The notes beneath the pieces were generated by a model that did not search any database, was not told where the DNA came from, and was given only the letters and a program-made list of their open reading frames with translations. A stretch of DNA of 64,000 nt from Diospyros lotus (taxonomy: Eukaryota > Streptophyta > Magnoliopsida > Ericales > Ebenaceae): contig NC_068352.1 of the NCBI RefSeq assembly GCF_014633365.1, positions 30,661,310-30,725,309 of the forward strand, read 5' to 3'. Shown piece by piece: positions 24,601-34,588 of the stretch (its first letter is position 1; the number at the start of each line of letters is the position of its first letter). The position numbers and the translations under genes were made by a program.

Positions 24601-26573
24601 TAGGGACAAAGAGTTGTTAGGGCCATTTAACATAGCTCCTACTCCAAAAAATAAGTCAATCTAACTGAAAATACTTAAATTCATTTTCTTTTCTAAGTTA
24701 ACTTTTTATTTTTTTGAACCAAAACGAATATAGAGATTATCTCGTTATATCTTTTATCAAAAATTCCTTTCTAAGTTAAGTTTTATTTTTGAAAAAAATA
24801 TAAAAATGAATACGATTTTTGAATAAATATAATTAGAGATATGATGTTGGTTTTAAAATTTTGTTTTAAGAATAGAAATTTTTAAAAGTAGGAGAACTTA
24901 ATGTATTGTATATAAATAAATTATTTTATTAATAAAATTATATTATCTATCTTAATTTAATAAAATATGTTAATATATAAATTATAAATAAAATTAGACA
25001 AAAGATCATGTTATTATTTTAATCTCATGGGGATAGATTGGTACATTCCATTCCCAATAGAATTTGCAGTTCCGAATTTGTGGCTAGGTTACAAGGAAAC
25101 GAATATAGAAAAGGTTTTCGATATAAAATAATTCTAAAGTCAAAGTCAATCCACAATTAATTATAGATCCCTCAATTTAGGTAGTTGACGTGTGGGTCCA
25201 ATTAAAAGTCATATGCTTCAGTCTCTCTCTCTCTATATGGTTGTTGGGGAAAGAATATGAAGTAAAAATAAAGTTTTACCAATCAATTATTAATATTTTA
25301 TGTTTACTTAGAAAGTGGAGATTGGGGCACATATATATATAAATTGTGTCTATTATTATGGCACATGCACAATAAAATGAACACGTGGGGATGATTAACG
25401 TTAAGAGACATATATTGACAATATAATTAATGTTGTAAAAATCTTAAAAGTTTAAGAGACGAATTGGTAAAATTAAAATTTCAAAATAAAATTTAAAGGG
25501 AGACAATAAAAATTAATATTTTTGGGTCATGATAGTAAGTTGAGAATTACTCAAGATTTAGTATGAAGTCTATAGTAAAGGTGACTTTGAAGCAAGTGGA
25601 TCTGACGATCATCTCAATTTATGTATTTGCCAACTAATTTGTCCTACACAAGGACTCTTCCTTCTTTGAATTGGTACAAAAATTAATGCCTCACCACAGG
25701 CATGATAAAACAGTTGATTGAATGTCTAGAAGAAAAGAACCAAATTAATATATCCATTGAGCCTAACTCCAGCTTTATTTTTGATGATGAGATCTAATAG
25801 TTTAGATTTAATCTAAGGTTTGAAAGGTTTAATTTGATTCAAAATTTGGCTTAAGGTTATCTAAACAAGGAGTACCAAGGAGGGTCTAGTCCCAAACCCG
25901 CTAGCTCGCCCAATTTGTCTAAAGTATTGAGTCTGACTATTCATGTAATATCATACTAACCGTTTAATTTGGCTATATAAAGGTGTAGTCTCTCAAGTAT
26001 CAGGTATAACATTTTATTACTCATTTATTACATCATTTTTACATTCTTTTCAAGTATAGTAATTGAATTGGGTATTGAAGGATCCATTGAGAACTAGACT
26101 CTCTCGTGTAGGAATAACTAGTCCAAATAATCTCTGATTTGAGAATTGTTAAGGACTACCTTAGATTTGAGGAAAATAGGGAGATAAATGATTGTTGTAC
26201 ACATCAAATGACTATTGAGTTCAAAGCATCTATCAATTTTCTTTCAGTACATATATGAGTTATTTACTGAACCGATTATATATATATATATATATCTTGT
26301 TAGGCTTTATTAATAATATTATCAATTTTTTCTTCTTTAAATTTAAGATAATTAATGGTGGACACTAGTTAAGCCTCAAAACAAGAAGAAACATTGCTCA
26401 CAAAGGGTCAAGACTTTCCCTTCCAACGCATTAGTTAGACCACCCTCATGTCACTTACCTCAGCGGCACAATTATTTTAGACCTAATAGGCTTATGAATT
26501 CTATTTTTTTAACTACTTAAATCCATAATTCAAGTGTGATGTTTCTTTTTTTTTTTTAACAACCATTGTGGTC

Positions 26574-26731
26574 ATGAGGGCGAATCCAACATTTTAAGCT
26601 GGGTTGGGCTGGAGTGGGTTGAGGGTGAGCTGAACTAAATTTAGGCTAGACTTTTATTTTAAAATTTTAATTTTTGTTGTGGGCTATCATGAAGTTCAGC
26701 CCATAATAGCTCACATTTAAATTCGCCCCGA
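26574..26731. mobile_element. MITE, 158 bp, with empty site in block I
   Basis: The ends ATGAGGGCGAATCC and ATTCGCCCCGA are inverted repeats around GGGCGAAT. TGGTC flanks the element at 26569-26573 and 26732-26736, and occurs once at the orthologous place in block I (4962-4966). No coding content. Confidence 0.7.
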
Positions 26732-27445
26732 TGGTCCATTGGCAAAAAATAACAATCGAGCTGAGATTTCATTTAACGTTTTTTTGGATTAACTTGGAAA
26801 TGATCAAAGTGGTGATTTTAAGTTTTAATTAATTAATTCTTTTCGGTAGTGTGGGTACTGTTCTATGATCAACTCTAGCTAGCTAGTTGTAAACCCAATA
26901 ACGACGAGACTATGGACCCTGTGGCATTAAACACGTGGTTTCTACCCACCACCATTAATTGTCCATTGTAACCGTCCACAATTTTATATTAATAATTTAC
27001 CAATACATAAAAATATCATATAATAGATTGCATTTTTGTATTTCGAAATCAACTGTCATGTCAAAGATAAAAGAATGCCACGATCCATGAAATTTTTTTG
27101 TTTAATATTCTTGAGTAACAATTACAAGAAGGGTATTCTTTAAATTATATTATTAATTAATTATTCAATGGGTAATGATAATTAAAAACCCGTAATTGGT
27201 CAATAATAAGAGAAAAGATATTAAATTTGAACTTTACTAAGATCGAAATGATTACATAAATCGTAGCTCATTCAATTTTTATACCCAAAATTAACCTTAA
27301 TTCAGTATATAAAAAAATATCACTAAAATTAATACGAGTTTTATTAGAAATATTTAGGGGGACAATAACAACTGTGATATAATAATTACGTCATTTTTTA
27401 TGGCGTAATGTTACGAAGCTTCCTTGTCCCCCAGCCAAGAGTTTG

Positions 27446-27452
27446 TATAAAT
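27446..27452 (+). promoter_or_regulatory. TATA box of HMA copy 3
   Basis: tataaat in a position matching the boxes of copies 1 and 2 and followed by a CT-repeat leader (about 27,491-27,525) and then a long TA repeat. Confidence 0.5.
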
Positions 27453-27574
27453 GGACGTGAGCAGAGCCTTATCAAACGCGGCATTCCACAGCCTCTCTCT
27501 CTCTCTCTCCCTCCCTCTCTCTACTCTATATATATATATATATATAGGTGTATTATATATATATCTGCATCTGG

Positions 27575-27623
27575 CAGATTAAGGGTTTCAGATCCATACA
27601 TTTCTGAGGAAACCCTTAATCTG
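27575..27623. repeat. Perfect 15-bp inverted repeat with 19-nt loop
   Basis: cagattaagggtttc (27575-27589) is exactly complementary to gaaacccttaatctg (27609-27623). It lies in the leader or first intron of HMA copy 3, between the CT/TA repeats and exon 2. Confidence 0.85.
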
Positions 27624-27735
27624 ATCGAAATTAACTACAAACTTGGTTTTTGCTCACAAGAGCCCATAATTACTATCGTTAAGATGTATATTAATTTGGA
27701 GTGGCTCTAATGGGTTCTTGCTTCCAATTAAGCAG

Positions 27736-28221
27736 CAAAAGGTGGTCGTCAGATTCTGCGCGAAGAGCAGCAGCAAGTCTCGCTCCAAAGCCCTCACCAT
27801 TGCCGTCGGCGTTCAAGGTATCACATAAATACAGAACTTTCGTTCAGAATAACATCGTCGTACTGTCGACGGCACTTTTGTATCTGTATTATATGTACTT
27901 GTATGTACAGCTCTTCTTGTAAGAGACTAGTCTTTAATTAGGACAGTTGTATATTTATTGTTCTGAATCTGGTGTTTGTTTTTGGAAGGGGTGACATCGG
28001 TGACGCTGAAGCAGGACAAGGACGAGATGGAGGTGGTGGGAGAAGGGATGGACTCGGTGGTGCTGACGACCCTGCTAAGGAAGGGCGTCGGCTTCGCAGA
28101 ACTGGTGAGCGTCGCGTCGGCGGAGGAGAAGAAGAAGGAGGAGACGCCGGTAGTAGTCAGCTCGCCTTGTTACTACACCTATGGCCCGCCTTATTACTGC
28201 ACAAATTGGGTCCTGCCATGA
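27736..28221 (+). CDS. Diverged HMA-domain gene, copy 3, start exon unclear, no CaaX
   Basis: Two exons align with exons 2 and 3 of the other copies: 27736-27817 (acceptor TTAAGCAG, donor GTATCA) and 27989-28221. They encode 104 residues: QKVVVRFCAKSSSKSRSKAL, then an HMA core ending FAELVSV, a Glu/Lys-rich linker and a Tyr/Pro-rich tail ending in WVLP. The CaaX box of the other copies is absent, so this protein should not be prenylated. The expected ATG-AAG micro-exon after the CT leader is not found; a TA microsatellite occupies that place. The one alternative is ATG GAC at 27451-27456 followed by GTGAGC, which has the right phase but overlaps the TATA-like box. Exon 3 is open and similar in its core, so the gene may be expressed from another first exon or be a recent pseudogene. 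Confidence 0.7.
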
Positions 28222-31168
28222 GCATTTCCTTGTTGCTATGGCCACTCCATCATTATGTGAAGGAGCAAAAGAAAAAGAAAAACTGTTGTAATTTAAAGAA
28301 GTAGAAGGTTGGTTGATATATAGATTATATAATTATAAAAATATTATAGTCGTGTCATGATTTCGGTAGTATTTTTGGTGCACAAAATCTTCTGGTATAG
28401 TGTCTTATTTCTTACTTAATTACTATTTTTAGTGGGTTGGTTTAGTTTTTACTTCAATATGTTTTAATATCAGTATCGATTATTAATAAAAGTATTATTA
28501 TCATTCATCGTCCAAAAAAAAAAGAAAAAAGAGAGAATTAAAATAAATTTTGTTATAGTCTGATTAAATCTAAATTTTAATATTATTCTAATTCAAATTT
28601 TATAATAAAATAATAAAAGAAATCCTAATCTTAATTTAATTTTTAAAATCAAAAGGGGAAACATATTTAATTTATATCCCTATCATAAAAATAAACATCA
28701 GTGTAAAGACAAGTACAATGACTTTTGGGTAGTTGGATGAGGCCACGACAAGACCACAGATGAAAACAAGAACACGCTCAGAGGCGTAGTACGATTGATT
28801 TTTAGGTGATAGATTATATTTAATAATACAGATTCAAGTTATGACAATCGCAGTGTAAGAGTTTTACCATCTTATAGGGTGACTCTTTGTGGGCACCATA
28901 CACTGTGTCTCCTACCTGATATATACTGATGTGTACCGTGATTAACCCCTCTCACGTACATTAAACAGTATGTGGGGGACTTTTAGGATGAGAGATTTCA
29001 TCTTTTGCACCCAAGAAAACAAGAAGACTCTTTATGGGTGACATTAATACTGAATTTGTCATCTTCAATTGAAAGAAGAAGGATTTTAACGTATCCCTTC
29101 CTTCTTTCTTCCCTTCTGTCATCACGGCTACCATTAATTGCCTGCTTCTTCTGCGGTGAAATTCGACTAAATAACATAAATAATAATCAAATTTTATATT
29201 AAATTTTAATTTAATATATAATTTCATAATTATTATTAATTATTTTTAAAAAAATTAATAAAATATTAATGTGACTAATAACATAATTGCTAAATAATAT
29301 AAATAATTAATTACTTGTTTAAGATTCTAAAAACTAGTATTTGCATACAACACGAAGGGTATTTTTATTTGAGATTATTTTGTTTAAGATGAACAATAAT
29401 TTTATATAATATGATGGAATTTTTATATAATATACTATTTCTATTGAGGACCTTTACATTGTATAAAATAAGAGTGTCCCTGAGCCTAAGTAGACTAGAG
29501 AGTTGAAATATACCGATGGGATCAACTCCAGATTTTTATTAGGTTAGATTGATTTCACTTCGAGTCAAACATAAACTATCCCGCCCCATTATAATATGGA
29601 CTGTGGTACATGTACTCAGTGTCGTTTTTGAGATTTTGGAGCCTCAGTCAAAAATATAAAGGGGCACTAAATCGTAGTATACATTTAAATTTTATTTTTT
29701 ATAATAAAATATTAAAATAAATAAATAAATATTCATACCATATCAAAAAATAAAATAATTTTTTTTCAAAATAATCAATTAAAAACTATTCTTTTTACAA
29801 TTTTGAAGGAAAAAATATCAATCAAATTAACATAATCAAATTATTCGAACATTCTTTTTTAATAGACAACATAGTCTATCCATTCAATCTGTCTTATCAC
29901 ATAGTAAATTTCAAAGGGTCAGCTGTTACGTGCGTGTCTTAATTTATTGTTTGATCAATTAATACAATATTTTAATCTATTTATGTATTGTAATTAATCC
30001 TAACTTTTAGTAAACACGAAATCAACAACATCAGCAATATATATATATATAACGAATTTAGGGTTGAGCAGAAACCAAACCCAATTGGTTGTGGTATTAT
30101 AAAAGTGTTAAAATAAAAAATAATTATTGAGCCTTAACTATAATAAGGAAAAGTAGTGATTTACATAGGTGTTTTTGAAAGAGAGATTATAAGAAACAGA
30201 GAAATGTTAGGCATGCTGCAAATGTTGAAGAATAAGAGACTTTATACAGGGGCAAAACTATCATTTTAAAATAGGGGCAAAATGGTCAATTTATTCCCAA
30301 ATTTATGAGCCCCCTAAATTGACAGAATTTTTGCGCCCTGAGACAACCGTATCTTGGGCTACACTGTAGGTCTGAGCCTACATGTATGATAGGATGACAA
30401 ACTCGATAATTGAATCGAATTTCATAGATTAAATTTTATCATCAATCATCATGACGTCGCGGACAAGAGAAGCCCGGATTTCATGAAACCCGATTGGGCC
30501 TAGATAAAACCCAACCAAGCTTAGCTCGATCGGGCTTCATCCGTGATTGAAGCCCAATCAACGTGCTTCATAAAATCCGGTCGACCTTTATCTAGAGGAG
30601 GCATTAGCAAATTGGGTGAGGGCATTTTTATTATTTGACGTCTTGATCATTCTTTCAATAATTCAATTATTTAAATAAGTAATATTTTTTTTGTAATATA
30701 ATATAAAAAACTTGTAAATACATATTCCTCGTACTCCACGGCGCCAAGGAAACCAGTTGACATTCACTAAAGTTTTGACAAATTAGTATTATATTTCCCA
30801 TCACGAGCAATTTGTACGGAAGAAATTTTCTAATCCAGAAGGTTGACATTAAGGGGCAGCAGACCATCCTCACAAGTGTATGTGCATATATAATTAAGGT
30901 AATTAATCTTATAAGGTAGTGTTAGTTAATTAAGATTTAGATTAAAATAATTAATTAAAATTTAAATTAAAAAAGTGGAAGCAAAGAGTCGTTAGGGGCA
31001 GCAAAAAATAAGTTAATCTTGACTGAAAATAGTCAAATTTATTTTCTTTTCTAAGTTAAATTTTTATTTTTTGAACAAAAACAAATATAAATATTACATT
31101 GTTATATCTTTTATAAAAAATTCCTTTCAAAATTAAGTTTTATTTTTTTTAAAAAAATATGATATTTG
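28222..31168. other. AT-rich intergenic region, no gene seen
   Basis: Small frames near 29,000 are not conserved. Around 29,600-30,370 the sequence looks like old transposon debris (ggagcctcagtcaaaaa .. tttttgcgccctgagaca), but no domain is readable. An inverted GAAGCCC/GGGCTT motif cluster lies near 30,465-30,560. Confidence 0.45.
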
Positions 31169-31173
31169 AATAA

Positions 31174-31964
31174 TGTCGACGTTCGAAATTGGTCGACAGT
31201 GATTCATTGACCCGTTCTGATGTAGTGGATTCGAGAGGGAGAAAGTTGGATACTTGGTTCAACCCCTTGACCTGCAGGCCTTTCTCTGCAAAGTACTCCA
31301 ATACCCAATTCAGTGAGCGAGTAAGTAAACATGCAAGGTATTCGTCCGTGAAAAAGAAAAAGCATACCCCAACTCTCAGAAGAGCTGGCTGATATATATC
31401 TGAGGACATGCCCTCCTGCATGCACTATACGTATACAGATGATGGGATGGAATAGTTGACGTCGGTGGGGACGGCCATGCAGTAGCAAGGCGTCGACAGG
31501 ACCCTCATTAATGTGGATGGAATCGGTCATTAATGAGGATGAGATCCGAGGTGAACGTGTGAAAACCCAGAGGTGGATGTAATGATGTTGTAAAAAAGGG
31601 GCCAAGATGGGACAAGCATGGGCCGAGAAAACGGGCTTGAATAGTCCAGCTGGGACGGCCCCTAGCCTACTGATATACCGTGGCATACGTCCCTTCTGTT
31701 ATGCGAACTAATCGACTGAGCCAACGAACTACAAGGATCGCTGAGAGCTCGCTCAAAACATAGCTGGGAGCTCGCCTGTATACGTTGATAAGTTAGAGGA
31801 ATTACCGGGAGCTCGCTTGGTCCCACTATATGAGCCTAGGCTCCGGTAGCGTGTGAGTTCGCTTTAATGAGCTCAGCTCGAGGTCTCCTAGATCTTAAGC
31901 AGTTGGACCGACCCACTAAATTAAGTCCAGCCCACATGGAGTAAAGCGGAAAATACCCATAACA
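31174..31964. mobile_element. Solo LTR, 791 bp, with target duplication AATAA
   Basis: It starts TGTCGACG and ends CCCATAACA. AATAA occurs on both sides (31169-31173 and 31965-31969). The related sequence near 24,820 reads straight through as ttgaataaatataatta, which is the empty site. The 160-codon frame on the - strand inside it has no recognisable domain. Confidence 0.85.
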
Positions 31965-32149
31965 AATAAATATAATTAAAGATGAATTTTATTTTACGAA
32001 AAGAAATTTTTGAAAGCTAGAGAACTTAATATATTGTATATAAATAATTTATTATATGTAGTTAGTCCTATTCATTAATAAAATTATATTATCTATATTA
32101 ATTTAATAAAATATGTTAATGTATATATTATAAATAAAATTAAACAAAA

Positions 32150-32850
32150 TAACCATGATAAAGGCAAGACTTTATCTTCTGGTATAGTTTAGGAAAATTA
32201 AGTTAGGTGAATATGAGTGAGTCTCTAGAGTTAGGTGTCTTTACTTGTTGAGGTTTTATCCATTATATAGGTAAATTTGCAATGATTGAGTGGAAACCTT
32301 GACAAGCTCTTTTAACCAAGATTTTCAAACTCTGGGTAAGATATTTCCAACATGAACCACTTACTTAAGTAACAGAGAAGTTAGTAGACTGTATATTAAC
32401 ATGATTACGAACCTGTAGACTATATATTAAGATGATCGTGAACTTTATTGAGGTCAAACTTTGATCATTTATAAATTAAGCTTCAAATTAGTTTCAATTT
32501 TATTTCGTTTTCCTTAATAAATGAATTTGAACAAGATTTTATCAAGCCAAATACCATGTCATATGCGAACGACTCGACTTATTTACGATCCTTACGGGAT
32601 GCTATGACTAATAAAACACTTTAACATATCATGATTAACTTTCCTCAAAATAGACCACAGGGATAAATTTATAAATAATTAATTTTTTGATGGTCGATTA
32701 TCAGTTATCATGATATTTGTTTTATATAAAATCATGTGTGGCGATATAAAATTAGGATTGCTTTCTTGACAGATTAAAGAATGACCGAATAGTGCGTCAC
32801 TATATTTCAAGACCCCTATATATATATGGTGGGGTATTTTTATCTAGGGA
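32150..32850. repeat. Dispersed repeat family, copy d
   Basis: Matches 5,575-6,190 closely and 3,300-4,120 and 21,720-22,510 more loosely. It ends near the phrase gtggggtatttttat, shared by all copies. It is followed by a (CA)n/(TA)n microsatellite at about 33,012-33,082. Confidence 0.6.
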
Positions 32851-33124
32851 AATTCTATATGCAGCCACCAAATTTCTCAGTACAGCCCACTCTAGCGCCA
32901 AATCCGCCAACAAAACCGAAAACCCCATTTTGCCCTCAATAGCTCACAGCCCACCCTCTCTCTTCCTCTCTCTCTTCCAGCCATGTTTGCAGCACACATA
33001 CATATGTATGTATATACACACACGCACTCTGTATATTTATACACACACTAACACACACACAGACACATATATATGTATATAGAAACAGCCAGACCATGAA
33101 TAGCATCATGCATCTTGCCTCTTC

Positions 33125-33580
33125 CATTTAGCAACAACCAAGATTTTTCAGGAGATTAACCATATCTTGTACTTAAATTCTTGCTTTTTCAGATGCATCT
33201 ATTTTTCCAAACAACCTCAAGGCCAACCCGTATCTGGCCAAATCATCAATAGAAGAAATCTTGGCATCTTCTGCGAACAAAGACTAGAGCAAGAAGCATG
33301 ACTTTGCATTCACACCTTCTAGAATTTCACGGGGGAATTCTCTAATTCGTGAAGTGCATTCAGCTTCCTCACCCTTTAATGCAACTCCAACCGCAGCTAT
33401 AGCAATAGGCAAACCTCCATATTTTGTCCACACCTTTCCTGCTACTAATTGATCGACTTCAACGTCTACCCTCACCATGGTAAACAGCGTCTATGCCTCT
33501 CCTCTTAAGTATCCAATTGGAAAATGTATCCTTTTGAATACCCCTTGTTGCCAAGAGATTAGGATAACTTTGCAATATCA
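33125..33580 (-). pseudogene. NB-ARC fragment of a second NLR gene
   Basis: Read on the - strand this matches the NB-ARC region of the neighbouring NLR (its 45,413-46,000). A readable part contains GLPIAIAAVGVALKGEE and then AKSCFLL, the GLPL and RNBS-D surroundings. Relative to the intact gene it has an internal deletion of roughly 17 codons between GEE and AKSC, a TAG directly after the SCFLL segment, and frame breaks on both sides. P-loop, MHD and LRR parts are missing. It lies 240 bp past the 3' end of the intact NLR in the same orientation, so it is a relic of a former tandem NLR copy. Confidence 0.8.
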
Positions 33581-33820
33581 ACTTCAGAGTCATCTTCACT
33601 CAGAAATATCATCAACATCAGAGTTATATTCACCCGTGTTCAAAGTCATCTCCCCAGTACATATGGTTTTCATCATGTGGTTGCTATCCTCATTTCTATC
33701 AAAAAAAAGATGACAAGTTAATACCCACAGGGTTTGAGAATGGAACAAATTAAAGAGTACATAAAATAGTGTGAGTGAATATACAATGAGTGTCCAAAAA
33801 TTGTGTAAGATTTTACAATT

Positions 33821-34588
33821 TTACCTGAGTTCAAAAAATGCATTAAGATCTGTGATTTCGATCTTTTGATCTCCTACCATAGCTTGTGTCATCCCCGGGG
33901 GCAAGCAAATATGTCCAGAAGCAAAGGTTTTCATCTTTGGGCAATCCTTCACTTTAATTTTCCGCAATGATGAAAAGCTATATGAACATCTTTCATCATT
34001 ACAAAAGTTTTTGAGATTTGGTAGGTCAAATAGAATCAACTCTCTTAATTTTGGAAATTCAATATGGCGAGTTGCCTTCTCTTCCCCTGTAAAATTATTC
34101 TTTTCAATAATAATAATCTCTTCCATCATTTCACAAGATGTCACTGATAGAATTTTTAAGTGTTGAAGAGCCGCGGCCATGAAATGCGTAAAGAGATTTT
34201 TTAGTTGGGGACAATTTTTGATAGTTATGTACTCTAAGCTTCGAAGGCACCCAATTTCATGAAAATTCTTACTCCATAGAAGCACCAACTCAGGTAAGTC
34301 ATAGAGCTTTATGATTTTCACATCAACAAACTGCTCTTCACCAATGCTTATTGTGCCATTGACGTCAATAACATGTTTGAATCCCTGACAATTCTTTAAG
34401 TATAATTTGTCGATCGTTTTAAAGCTTCGCTTCTGATAATGAGACGAAACCTTGGTTGAGACTTGGCATCCAACTACTTTTACTATCTCTAGATGTTCTT
34501 GTGTGGTAGTTAGAAGATCCCAAAGTTGTATCTCTCTTGAGCTGTTGAGGTTTTCCAAAAAAAGATATTCGATCTTGGGAAAAATAAC
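33821..34588 (-). CDS. NLR terminal LRR exon
   Basis: The exon opens after TTTTGACAG with VIFPKIEYLFLENL, the same FPxL-type opening as the repeat exons, and runs 255 codons to TAA. It holds further irregular LRRs (SLEYITIKNCPQLKNLF, KLRELILFDLPNLKNF, SLRKIKVKDCPKMKTF). It belongs to no repeat class and is single copy, so it marks the original 3' end of the gene. Confidence 0.88.
   Translation of the reverse strand, partial: VIFPKIEYLFLENLNSSREIQLWDLLTTTQEHLEIVKVVGCQVSTKVSSHYQKRSFKTIDKLYLKNCQGFKHVIDVNGTISIGEEQFVDVKIIKLYDLPELVLLWSKNFHEIGCLRSLEYITIKNCPQLKNLFTHFMAAALQHLKILSVTSCEMMEEIIIIEKNNFTGEEKATRHIEFPKLRELILFDLPNLKNFCNDERCSYSFSSLRKIKVKDCPKMKTFASGHICLPPGMTQAMVGDQKIEITDLNAFFELR

Larger units (their letters stand above)
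17400..27205. repeat. Segmental duplication, block II (carries HMA copy 2)
   Basis: The counterpart of block I, longer because of later insertions: 17691-18502 (solo LTR), about 18790-18878 (an 88-bp tandem duplication of 18701-18789), 21259-21659 (LTR-like), about 22,690-25,985 (3.3 kb absent from block I) and 26574-26731 (MITE). Outside the HMA gene no coding frame is supported. The 3.3 kb segment is AT-rich and holds a sequence near 24,600-25,015 that is related to 31,000-32,150. Confidence 0.8.

Noticed and set aside
27701..27922. ATG frame MGSCFQLSSKRW.. over HMA copy 3 exon 2
   Set aside because: It reads the exon in a different frame from the HMA domain; the acceptor TTAAGCAG and the homology set the correct frame.
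31204..31686. 160-codon frame on the - strand
   Set aside because: It lies inside a solo LTR with defined ends and matches no family.
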